Assembly: GCF_029962835.1 (NCBI RefSeq)
Contig: NC_080573.1
Location: forward strand, 39,177,001 to 39,241,000
Source: Magnolia sinica
Taxonomy: Eukaryota; Streptophyta; Magnoliopsida; Magnoliales; Magnoliaceae
Reading direction: 5' to 3'
Length of the DNA: 64,000 bases
Shown: positions 36,201 to 47,803 of the stretch, piece after piece
How the letters are laid out: every line of letters starts with the position of its first letter
Numbering within the stretch: position 1 is the first letter of the stretch
Program-made: the position numbers and the translations under genes
The notes under the pieces: generated by a model
Database searches by the model: none
The model's input: the letters and a program-made list of their open reading frames with translations, nothing else
Told to the model about the DNA's origin: nothing

Positions 36201-39200
36201 TTTCATCCTCTCCGTCCATATGCCGGATGGGTGGGACCACTTTGAGATGTGTGTGTATCCAAACCGTTCACCCACCTTGAAGTACTTATTCCATCCGCAC
36301 CGTCCATCTATCCAGGACGATGGGCCGGATTATGAGATTGTGTTATATCCACCGTCCTGGGCAGATTATGGACCCCACTTTAATGTATATATATTTCATT
36401 CATCTGTGCGGCCTGCCTGTGATGAATATATGCGGCATACCTTGATATATTGGTAGCCCATCCGTTAAGGCCCGCTTTGATGTATGTACGCCATTCATCC
36501 ATTTTTTTAGGGCCGTAGGCCCCATTACCATGGCGGGGCCCACCTGTTTGTATTTTTGGCCCATGTATGGGGCCCACCTGCTTGAATCTGAGGCCTATGA
36601 TGTGTGGCCCACTTGATGTATTCGAGGCCCAGATAAGTGGCCCATTTGCTGTATATGAGACCCATGTGTAGGGCCTGCATGTTGTATATTTGAGGCCCAC
36701 ATCGATGCGGCCCAATTTGATGTATTTAAGGCCCATTGGTGTGGCCTGTTGATGTAGCCCATTCAATGAGGCCCATTATGATGTGCATTAGGCCCATGGG
36801 TCGTGGCCCGTGTAATGTATCTGAGGCCCATGTGCAGGGTCCACCTGTTGTGCATGTAGCCCTTGTATGAGGCCCATTGCAATGTATATTAGGCCTTTAT
36901 GTGAGGCCATAGGCCCACTTTGTAGTTGGCTCTATGTGGGCCACTGCTTAGGAGCGATGTTAGTTAAATGTCCACATTAATGGGTAGTAATGGTTGGATG
37001 TCCAAATTATGACCTTCCCTTAAGCCTGGTTTGGCCCATTCTCATCATTTTTCTAGTGGGTTAATCCAAACGAATGGGCCCCCATTGATATTGCTTAGAC
37101 CATTATCGACCATTTATCTATGAAGCCCGCCTTGCGTCGAGACCGATTACTGATTCTGATTTGTCGTGTCTGATTGCTGATTATCGATCGAGGCCGATTA
37201 CTGATTCTGATTTGTCATTGCGGATTGTCGATTATCAATCAAGGCTAATTATCGATCGAGGCCAATTATTGTGGCCGATTACCGATTCCGATTGTCGAGG
37301 TCCAATGTGATGTATATTCAGCCAGTGTTCAAGTCCCATTGTGATGTATGTTAGGCCCATTTGAAAGGCCCATCGTGGTGTGTATTAAGCTCTTGAGTGG
37401 GGCCCATGGTGTTGTATATTTGGTCCTTGTGTGAGGCCATGAGTCCACTATATGTTAGGCTCTATGTGGGCCATTCCTTGGGGGCATGCTGGTTAAATGT
37501 CCACATTGTTAAAGCCGATTGTCGATGTCAGTTATTGATACTGACTATGAGTATGTGACAACATAGCATCATGATACATGCCTATACGCATCATCTGCAT
37601 GTTTGTTATGAGATGTGGTTGACCATTGCATATGTCACTGAGCAGGTTGTTGTGAGACTCCTTGATAGGTGGAATTTATCTCAAATGAGCGCACGGTATG
37701 CGCAGGACTCATTGATGCATGACTGGATTGTATGACTCATGCATCTTGCATTGTGATTATTGTACGCCCTAGCGACATCAGGGCCATAGCCTCCAGAAGC
37801 ATATCGTGGATGGTCAGATGGGACACCGAAAATCTGTTCTAGCATCGGGCTGGCATAGATGGGTGAAAATCCTTAAACCCTCTTGGTACCAGAGGATGTC
37901 CCAACGTCGAGACTAAGTGGATACATAAGCGCCCGAGTGCCGAATATCAGGAGGTTGCGTCTCCCACTATGTCGTGGTCGGTTAGGAGGGGGTGTGGCCT
38001 TACGCTCCCGAGGGTAGGGGGCATAGCTAGGCTGAGTTTGACCAGCTCGTAAATGGGTCCACTATCAACGTGCTGGATAGGTATTGGTAGACTATTGGCC
38101 AGGCAGATAGTGAGGTTTCCTACGCTCACTTGAACTGTGCTGCTGGGAGAGGGGCAGTGCCATTTGGAGTGTACTAAACCCCGGTGATGATCCTAGAGAT
38201 GAGTAGTACTGATATGTGGACTTATCGAGCAGGAGTTATATATTCATTTATTCATTCATTCACTACCCACTTGGGCTGGTGGTGGACACCTATTTGTTAC
38301 GTGTACCTTCGTAATGGCCAGGATTTCGGTTAGGGCGCAAGACTAACTTGAGATCAGGAGTTTACCACATTGAGTCTGACTATCCAAATTAGGTATGGGA
38401 CTACTTTGGATAGAAGTCTCTTGTGATAGACCCCATAGCCTGCGATACTACATACTATCATCCCAGCTTCGCACTCTAGCATGGTCATTCCATTCGCATC
38501 ACATATTACATGACATCTGCGGCATATGGCTCTTTGGGTTATTATGTTTCTACATTCATATGGTCTAGATACGGTTGACGTATTTGTGAACTCATCAGGA
38601 AGTATATATTGTATTGCCTCCTCGGCATCTGATAATTGGCTCTCTATGACTCCTCATTTGCATAGCTGATCTGTATTACGTACTCTGATATTGTATGACT
38701 CATGGACTTGTTAGTATTTCCGCTTAATCTGTTATCGTATGATTTATGATCTTATCAGTATTTCTGCTTACTCTAATAATTCATGATCTTGTCAGTATTT
38801 TTACTTATTTCGATATTGTTCGATTTATGGATTACCAGTATTTTCGGTATTGTATGATTATGGCATTGTATTGAATACTTGGAACTTATCTTGTGCACAC
38901 ACTTACACTACCCTCTAAGCTTTCTATAAGCTTATGCACGATAGATGTGTGCAGGTGATGTTAGGTTGCATCGGCGTTGAGCATGAAGCGTGCAGCTGTC
39001 TTCTGGAGCTTTGATTTTATTTTGACGTATGCATTTCCCTTTCAGCATTGTATTCAAAGTTTATATAGTGGATATGTGATAATGATGTTGTTGCCTTGTG
39101 ATTTAGGTATACTTATGGTTATGCTTATTACGAGCTAAATGTACATTGAAAAAAAATTCTCCTTGTAGGATCCCAGGATCGGTATCTGGTGTATGGACGC

Positions 39201-39294
39201 TAGAAGCCGAGAATGTGGTACTACGGAGGCTGTCGGCATCGGATTCGGCAATCGAAAATTTTGTGAGCCCAGTTTTCGAATTTGGGGCGTGACA
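33247..39294 (+). mobile_element. Family R copy B, complete (reference copy)
   Basis: The unit starts TGTAAGACCCG and ends GGGGCGTGACA. It interrupts the Copia LTR precisely: CTTTT before it and CTTTC after it are a 5-bp duplication (one base drifted), and the uninterrupted site AAGCCTTTTCTCTCAAGGG exists at 26206. At 6048 bases it is the most complete family member here. Internally it holds a CT microsatellite (33647-33663), two GTGGACCAC modules (34690-34840, 35915-36080), the GGCCCATTGTGATGTAT arrays, a GATTATCGATC-rich patch (37080-37310) and the conserved 3' block from 37560. No open frame beyond chance, primer site or protein motif was found. Confidence 0.85.
36470..37480 (+). repeat. 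GGCCCATTGTGATGTAT arrays and GATTATCG patch in copy B
   Basis: Loosely periodic units combining GGCCCA with TTGATGTAT run from 36470 to 36900 and 37290 to 37480. Between them, 37080-37310 repeats GATTACTGATTCTGATTTGTC and GATTATCGATC phrases. The order matches copies C, D and F, so the arrangement is ancestral to the family. Confidence 0.75.
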
Positions 39295-40462
39295 CTTTCT
39301 CTCAAGGGAGTTCATCCTCCAATCCACCCTCATCATTGATATTCAATAGAGTGGATTGGGGAATGAACTTCTGCATTCAAGGATCCTTTAGCTACTACCT
39401 TAATGGCAAATCATTAAGCTGGGATGCCTTGAATGCATAGGTGACTAGAATCACTCTATCTTCCTTATAGGAAAAATTTTTATAGAGTAAGATTTCGTCT
39501 CCTCCTTGACCTAACCCGAAGCCTTGTATTGGTACATCATCTATGTTGCAGATCAAGGAAGCAGAAGATTCTTCATCAACAAAGGAGGAGATCTTCGACA
39601 ACGTGCTAAATGGGACTCATCCACTTATCTGTAAGTTATTAGAGTCCAAAGGACACTTATGATCATTCCTTTTTAGGATTGGGTGTAAGGTATTTCTCAC
39701 CCCTTCAAGCCCTCGTAGGAGGCTTTCGGCGGGAGTGTACGTGGTAGGTGCATTGTGATGACCCTTGCTCTGTGGAAAGCATAATAAGTTAGGGTCTTGT
39801 AGAAGATCCTTGGCCAGTGTGCCTAAAAGTGGGTGCGTTGTGTTGACCCTTACTCGTGAGAGCATAAATAGTGAGGTTCCTTGTGTGGATCCTTGGCTAG
39901 TGTGCCTAAAACTGGATACTGTGTTGACCCTTGCTCAGGGAGTATAAACAGTTAGCCTAAGTGTAGGTTGTAAAGGTTGAAGGTGAACCTGATTTAAAAT
40001 CTTAGGTTTGAGGTGAACTGCTGTGAAACCTTCTTAGTGAAATCCGGTACACTCAAGGGTTGAGTGCGGTTACCGGGAGTGGAGTAGACAAGTAGTTGAA
40101 CCACTATAAAAATGACTGTGTTTGAGATTGTTGTTGTCTTTCATTTGACTACGTGATTTCCTTAATTACTTTCATACCTAATTATCTGAGATTACACCTC
40201 ACACACACTCACAATCATATCCATCATAGACAAGTTTGCATTTTGTTCATCTCTCAAATAGTTTGTGATTAGATCCTCTACCAGGCTTAGAAGCCAGTAG
40301 AATTACTCTTGAGTAATCTTAATATATGCTTGTTGTTAGGATTAGTGTGATAGGATTTTAAAAGATCATAAAATTATTAAAAAGTCTTATTCACCCCCCC
40401 CCCCCCCCCCAGACATATTGGCATATTCCTACTTCAACTAAAGCGGTCTTTACCACAATTCA

Positions 40463-42771
40463 CATTGTTGCGGCCCATTGTGATGGACATGACGCCCATG
40501 AGATGCGGCCCATTGTGATGTATATTGGGCTCGTGTGAGAGGCCCATTGTGATGTATTTGAACCCTATATATGAGGCCCAATGTGATGAATTTAAGGCCC
40601 ATGGATGTAGCCCAATGTGATGTATTTGTAGCTCGTATATAAGGCCTAGGTATGAGGCCTATTGTGATGTATATGCGGCCCGTATACAAGGCCCAATGCG
40701 ATGTGTTTGAGGCCCAGATATGAGGTCCATTGTGATGTATTTTGAGGCCTAGATATGAGGACCATTGGGAAGTATATTGAGGCCTAGATATGAGGTCCAT
40801 TGTGATATATTTTGAGGCCTAGATATGAGGTCCATTGTGATGTATTTTGAGGCCAGGTATGAGACCCATCGTGATATATTTGAAGCCCATGTGTTGTAGC
40901 CCATTGTGATATATTTGAGGCTCATGGGTTGTGGCCCATTGTGACGTATTTAAGGCCCATGGGATGTGACCCATTGTGATGTATGTGAGGCCCACGAATG
41001 AGGCCCAATGAGATGTATATGAGGCCCATTGTGATGGTGATTCCACCATGATATATGTAATGATGTTTATGATGCCCATCCATGTTCCTAGTTGATATTA
41101 AATGGGCCACGTATTGGGAGCAAGGATGGTTTAATGTCCACATTGTAAGAGCAATAATGGTTAAATGTCCATAATGTAACTCTCCCTAGGGCCCGTTGTT
41201 AGGCCCATCCTCATCTCCCCTTAATGGGCTAACCCAAACCGTTGGGCCCCCATTGATGATTATATTACCCATCTTTCCCTTAATTAGGCTATCTCAATCT
41301 GTTGGACCCCCATTTGATAACGATGCTTTCCACCATACCCTATAGGACCACCCAAGCCTTGGAGCCCATCTTGTGTTTGTACCGAGCCTTATATAGGGAA
41401 TGTGACCCACCTAGATGCATGTGTTGTCCAACCTTAATGACCCAAACCCGAGGCCCACTTAGATGATGAGCAAGACCGTTTGTAGGGTTACGTAGTCCTG
41501 GAAGTGTGGATCCTACCAAGGGCTGCCTTATATTCATATCAGGCCCTCATAGGAAAGCCCAATTGTCATGATAAAGGAAGTGAGGAAGCCCACTTGTTGT
41601 ATACCCACTTGACTCGCCCCACGAGACATCTTATCCTTGCATCCAGTTGCTAGGACCTTAGTGTCACGTATATATCCTCACACCGTCCATTTACTTCTTT
41701 GGGACAAGTGTGAGGCCTATCCTTGACGCTAATACACCATTACCTCTTGCCATATATGGGAGAATATGTGGTACCAGATTTAGTATATCCTCTGTGTAGA
41801 GCCTATCTCGATGTATGGGCAAGATCCGCCGTCCTTCTAGTGGACCCCGTCTTGGAATATATGATATATTAGTTCCTTAGAAGGCTAACGTGAGACATGC
41901 CGCATAGACTCTGATAGTTAAAGAAGAAACATGTCGTTTAGTTCATGATCTTGGTATGTGCCATACCGGTGAAAGTCGATCGTGGTTTATTATTGTCTTT
42001 CTTATTTGATAATCATGCTAAGTGTACTTAGTTTAGAAGGACACATTGAGAACATGTATAGTATTACATCATGATACATGTCCATACGCATCATCCGCAT
42101 GCTTGTTATGAGGAGTGATTGAGCATAGCATGTGTGACTGAGCCGATTGTTTATGAGACTCCCTAAGAGACTGAGTTGCCCCACATGAACACGCGGTACG
42201 CGCAGGTTTGATGTGTGATTGGATGGTATGACTCATACATCTTGTATTTTGTGATATGACCACCATACGCCCTAGCGACATCAGGGCTGTACCCTCCACA
42301 GGCAGATCATGGATGGCCAAATGGGATACCGAAAATCTTTTTTACATGGGGTGCCATAGATGTCCCTGAGTAAAAGTCCCTAAACCCTCTTGGTATCAAA
42401 GGACGCTCCAACGTCTAGACTGAGTGAAAATACATGAATGTATGAGGGGTCGTATACCAGTAGGCCGCGTCTCCCACTGTGTCGTGGTCGGTTGGAAGGG
42501 GGTGTTGCCTTACCCGCCCGAGGGAGTAGGCAATGTTAGGCTGAGTCTGACTAGCTCATAAATGGGTCCGCTATCGATGAGGCAGGCCGATATTGGTAGG
42601 CGGATAGTGAGGTCTCTTCCACTTACCCAGTTGTGTGCTTGATGGTGCGGCAAGTGGCATAGAGTATACTAGATCCCGGTGATGATCCTAGATAAGTATG
42701 GTACTGATATGTAGACTTATTAAGTAGGAGTTATATACTCAGCATTTTACTTACTCATTCATTCATTCACT
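40463..42771 (+). repeat. Family R copy C, third piece
   Basis: CATTG at 40463-40467 is the right target duplication of the Copia element. The piece continues copy C with the GGCCCATTGTGATGTAT array (40470-41060), the segment corresponding to 36960-37080 of copy B, and the 3' block up to the ATTCATTCATTCACT motif at 42771, where inverted copy F begins. Confidence 0.8.
42586..42771 (+). repeat. Left copy of a 186-bp duplication flanking copy F
   Basis: GCCGATATTGGTAGGCGGAT through CATTCATTCATTCACT is repeated almost base for base at 46695-46879, in the same orientation. The two copies bracket the inverted family R copy F. This is far longer than a transposition target duplication. Confidence 0.9.
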
Positions 42772-44682
42772 CCGACAACCTCAGTAGAACCCCATTCTCG
42801 GCTCCCGGCGCCCATTCGCCAGTTCAGATCCTGGGATGCTACAAGGAGGATTTTGTACGTCAGTTTGATTCGTAATAAGCATAACCAAAGGCATAACCCA
42901 CAAACAACAACCAAAAACTCCATCACATTTCCACTATAATCAAAAACTTTACAAGTACAATGAGCATAAGGGAAATACAATGAAGATAGACCAAAACTCC
43001 AAAAGAAGATCACCACGCGTCCAAGCCTCGTGCTGCTGCGATCAACGTCACTCGACGCAACGGTCGTGCATAAGCTTATAGAAAGCTTAGAGGGTGGTGA
43101 AAGTGTATGCTCAAGGTGATAATGTAGTCATGCGGTATCAGAGTAATGCGGAACATGCTGATGAATGCCAAGAACCCCATTAGCCGTACGAAGGCCATGC
43201 GGTGCAAAGAATGATGTCGGCCATACCAAGGCCATGCAATGCAAAATGCAAGTCAAGCATACAAATCCTCATCTAAGTCCACATGTCAATACGGCTCAAA
43301 TCTGGAATATCACCGGGGTCTAGTACACTCCAAGCCAGATTGCCGCCCCATCGCGCGCAATAAGGTGAGTGGAAAAGACCTCACTATCCGCCTGCCAATA
43401 TCGGGCTCGGCTCGTCAATAGCGGACCCATTCCTCGAGCTGGTCAGACTCAGCCTAGCATTGCCCCCTACTCTCGGGCGGGTAAGGCCGCACCCCCTTCC
43501 AACCGACCACGACACAGTGGAAAGCGCAACCGTCTGGTAATCGGCACTCAGCGCTCATGCACCCACTCGGTCTAGACGTTGGAGCAACCTCCTGGTACCA
43601 TAAGGGTTTAGGGACTTTCACCCAGGGATATCTATCGCACCCCATGTAGAACAGTATTTCCGGTATCCAATCCTGCCAACCACGATGCGTCTGTGGAGGC
43701 TATGGCCCTGATGTCGCTAGGGCGTACAGTCACAATATCACACAATGTAAATGCATGAATCACACTATCCAGTCATACAGCAATCCTGCGCGTATCGTGC
43801 GCTCATGTAGGGCAACACCCCCTGTACGGGAGCCCCTAAACAATCTCGAAGGCATATGCTATGATCAGTCATTTCTCATATCAAGCATACGTATGATGCA
43901 TATGATCATGAATCATGAAATTAAACATGCTATATAGGATGGATGATGTACATAACGAAGGTGGGCCTAGACGGCCTACACATAACACGCACGAGCCTAA
44001 CAATGGGCCTTAGGGAATGTCATAATGCGGACATTTAACCACACTACACTTACAATGTGGACGTCAAACCAACATTGCTCCCAAGGCACGACTGCCACAA
44101 ATATCATTTCATAAGTTATTTTGGGATCACACATTGCAATGGACCTTAGGTACATCCATTGGGCCCTTAAATACATCAAATTAGCCAAGTCATATGGGCT
44201 TTATATTCATTAAGTGGGCCACACCAATGGGCTTTATGTACATTGCAATGGTTATGACCCGGGGGCTTCAGAACATATCAAATAGGCCTAAGCTTATTGG
44301 GCCTTACACATGTCAAATGGGCCTCGACAGTTGGGCTCCATATATACATCAAATGGGTCTACTCACCTGGGCCTTATATGTATCAAATGGGCCTCACCAA
44401 TTGGGCCCCATGTGCACATCAAATGGGCCTCAACTCATTGGCCCCATTACATCAAATGGGCCTCGACCCATGGGCCCCTAATACATTGAATGGGCCTCGA
44501 CCCATGGGCCTTTTATATACATCAAAGTGGGCCTCAACCATGGGCCACAAGTACTGAGGTGGGCCTCAATCACGGGCCTCAACATTAGAAAGAAAATAAT
44601 ATATACATATAATGTAGTATATAATATGTATATAGTATATAATATATATACGTAATACATGTATATAATATTATATGAAATA

Positions 44683-44713
<31 letters not shown>

Positions 44714-46694
44714 CTATATACACACACACGCACACATCACAGTGGGCCCACGCACTCATCACAGTGGGCCCACACACATCACAGTGGCTCCACGTCCACC
44801 GTCCGGGCGGACGGTGGGAGTGAAACACATACATCAATGTGGGCTCCATGTGGGGCCCACCGAAATGTTTCTATGCCATCCAACCCGTCAAGGCCGAATG
44901 GGCCTAAATAGAGGGTGGGAGGAATTTTCACCCCGATCCAAAACTTGTGGACCCCAAATGGGTTTCAATAGAGGTTCAATCCCACTATTCCATACGGTGT
45001 GGGCCGCCCTGGGTCTTGGATCGAGCTGATTTTTGGGGTGGGCCCACGTCGGATAGGGGCCCACCATATGAACGGTTTAGATAGCATATAAACATCAAGG
45101 TGGGGCCACAGACAGGGCCGTGGGTGGCTGCTCGGTCGTCGTCCGCCCGGACGCTGGCGCCGGCAGCGCCTGCTGCGCCATGGAATTCTTCTATTATTTT
45201 TTTTTTAATTTTGTTTTTTGATGGATTTTGCAGGTGGGGCCCACATCAGGCGAATCCACTCCGTCCAGTGCTCTCCCATGGCTCACCACGAGCGTTCAAG
45301 TCCAATATCGGACATGTTTTGGCGTACAGGAAATTAGGGAAGGTTTCAATGGTGAAAACCGCCATTTGGTATGGTATGGCCCGCCCGAAGGTCCGATTAA
45401 CCCCATCTTTTGGCTCAACGCCTAAAACAGGTTTGGGAAAGGAATGGACGGCATGGATTTAATACATACATCAAGGTGGAGCCTACACAAGTGGGCCATC
45501 CCCAAACCAAGCAAATATATTATTTTTTTTACATTCTTTTCCATGAAACGTCCAGCGTCCCTGGACGCTGGACTCTCTCCAAATATACTAGAGGTGGGCC
45601 TTGCTTATGTGGGCCACCTCATGGAGGATGGTGTGTATACTACACACAAGGTGGGCCCCACTCGTAGGTGAGTTGGATGGAATACATACCCTATGGTGGG
45701 GTCCATTCAAGTGGGCCACACAACCTCATCATCATAACAACATAATAAAATGAAATAAAATAAATAAAAAGAGATAAAATAAAAAGGGAGAGAGATAGAG
45801 GGTGGGACCGTGTGATGGAGGGACCCCGGCACTATGGGCCCTCCCTTGCACTAAATCATACATTAAGTGGGTCCCATTACAAGTGGGTCCATGGAATTGA
45901 AATCCAACGGTGGAGATCCCTTCTCCACTAAAATAAATGGTCTAGATGACCCTAAACATGGAAGGAAATAAACATCATGATGGGGTCCATGGAGAATGGC
46001 CCCATCATGGAATGATCATGATGATCCAAGTGGGCCATCGGCCACATCTTAAGGTCCAGTGAGATCCAAACCATTAATCGGTTGGCCTCACTTGGTCCAT
46101 CTTAAAAAAATGAAAATCTACCCTATTAAGACACCCACCACTTGATCTTCTTGCTCCCTAGGCTTCCTTGGTTCCTTGAGCTCCTCTTTGATGGTGGAAG
46201 ATGAGAAATGGATGGTTGAGATGAGAGATGAAGGGGTGGGAAAGGTGGACCTCACAAATGAAGTTTTCTCACCATGGGGGACTCATGGTGCTCTCTCTTG
46301 GATTTGGATTTTTCTTTTGAAAAAAAGAATAAGAGAGATAGTTGTAAAGGGAGGGAGAGAGAGAGAAAGAGATGGGTGATGGAGTGATGGGGGATGGTTT
46401 GGGTTGAAATTTGTGAAAAGGTGTATGGTTGTTGTTGAAATTAGGAAAAGAGGAGTGGTGAGGTGGAAAGAATGGTGGACTTTTGTAAAAGGTGGTGATG
46501 GGTTGATGTACTTGAGGTATGGGGTGCTTAGATGGTTGATTGATGGGACTAATAGTAGAGATTCCCTCGAAATCCAGCGCGGTGTTTCTTCGAATAAACG
46601 CGGCATCTTCTGGCACAGGTATCGGTTCGGTGCGCAAGTCACGGCGTTGGAACGCGGCGACGACGCGGTCGCTATGATATAACTTTCGGACCAA
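42772..46694 (-). repeat. Family R copy F, inverted and truncated at both ends
   Basis: Read on the minus strand this 3.9 kb segment follows copy B in order. It starts at the equivalent of base 120 (around TAGCGACCG of B) and ends about 85 bases before the family 3' terminus (GAGAATGGGG block). Both termini are missing, so it did not arrive by normal LTR integration. It carries its own GGCCCA array (44180-44580, reversed), a TA/CA microsatellite, and a GC-rich stretch at 44740-45480. With the adjoining plus-strand copy C it forms an imperfect inverted repeat of about 0.7 kb arms around 42771. Confidence 0.8.
44686..44736. repeat. (TA)n(CA)n microsatellite
   Basis: About fifteen TA units followed by CA units, inside copy F. 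Confidence 0.9.
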
Positions 46695-47803
46695 GCCGAT
46701 ATTGGTAGGCGGATAGTGAGGTCTCTTCCACTTACCCAGTTGTGTGCTTGAGGTGCGGCAAGTGGCATAGAGTATACTAGATCCCGGTGATCATCCCAGA
46801 TAAGTATGGTACTGATATGTAGACTTATTAAGTAGGAGTTATATACTCAGCATTTTACTCATTCATTCATTCATTCACTATCCACTTGGGCTGGTGGTGC
46901 GCAACTAATTTGATATGTGTATCTTCGCAATGGATAGGATTTTGGTTAGGCGCATGATTAACCTGAGATCAAGAGTTGACCACATTGAGTCTAGCTATCC
47001 AAATTTAGGTATGGGACTGGTTTGGATAGAAGTCACTTGTGATGGACCCCACAGCCTATGATACTACGTACTATCATCTCGACTTCACGCCCTAACTTGG
47101 TCATTTCTTTCACACCACATATTGGATTGTAGCCCTAGCACATGGCATCTGGTTTACCATGACCCTGCATTGTATAGTCGATCTGCATTGCATACTCTAA
47201 TATTATATGACTCATGGACTTGTTAGTATTTTTGCATACTCTGATTTTTTATGACTCATGTACTTTTTAGTATTTTTGCATATTCTAATTATTGTATGAC
47301 TCATGGACTTATCAGTATTTCTGCTTACTCTGTTATCTTATGACTCATGAACTTGCCAGTATTTTCGACATTGTATGATTTATGGTATTGTATTGAATAC
47401 TTGACACCTGCATTGCGCGCACATGTTCACCACCCTCTAAGCTTTCTATAAGCTTATGCACGATAGATGTATGCAGGTGATGATAGGACGTGATCGAGCT
47501 AAGGCAGGAGCTTGTAGCAGAGCTTCTGGACCTTGTATTTCCCTTTCAGCATTGTACTCGAATGTTTACATTAGTGGATATGTGGTGTTGATGTTGTCGT
47601 TTATAACTTGGTTATGCTCATGGTTATGCACCATTATAAATTTTTAAAAAAATCACACTAAAGAATCCTCCTTGTAGGATCCCAAGATCGAAATCTAGCG
47701 TATGGGCGCTGGAAGCCGAGAATGGGGTACTATGAAGGCTGTCGGGGCCGGATTCGGTGATCGGGAATTCTGTAAGCCCGATTTCCGAGTTTGGGGCGTG
47801 ACA
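46695..47803 (+). repeat. Family R copy C, last piece, with right 186-bp duplication
   Basis: 46695-46879 is the second copy of the 186-bp duplication. After it the 3' block of copy C continues to the family terminus GGGGCGTGACA at 47803. The next bases TTCCC have no visible partner at the left end of copy C, consistent with the 5' truncation there. Confidence 0.8.

Larger units (their letters stand above)
25027..40462 (+). mobile_element. SIRE/Maximus-like Copia element lacking pol, with nested copy B
   Basis: The 5' LTR (25027-27375) and 3' LTR (32055-40462, interrupted) share start, TATA region and end. A perfect 5-bp target duplication CATTG lies at 25022-25026 and 40463-40467. After the 5' LTR comes a degenerate Met-tRNA primer-binding site (GCTATCAAAGCAGGT), then gag with two zinc knuckles, then no protease, integrase or RT. 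Next is an ORF in the env-like position and a polypurine tract (AAAGGAGGAGAT, 32043-32054). Without copy B the element is about 9.4 kb. Loss of all pol makes it non-autonomous. Insertion split copy C inside its GGCCCATTG array. Confidence 0.9.
32055..40462 (+). repeat. 3' LTR of the SIRE-like element, split by copy B
   Basis: The first half is 32055-33246 and the second is 39295-40462. Together they align end to end with 25027-27375, about 2.35 kb after removing copy B. The first bases are TAAAAGTGCCC instead of TGAAAGTGCCC, a mutated LTR start. A C-homopolymer at 40396-40410 replaces the shorter run of the 5' LTR. Confidence 0.88.

Noticed and set aside
40800-41143. Minus-strand frames reading HNGLIPG and similar
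   Set aside because: They are translations of the GGCCCATTGTGATGTAT array of copy C.
46269-46768. 141- and 161-codon minus-strand frames rich in Pro, His and Ser
   Set aside because: They lie inside non-coding family R copy F (equivalent to 33480-33810 of copy B), overlap each other in different frames, and copy B does not conserve either frame.
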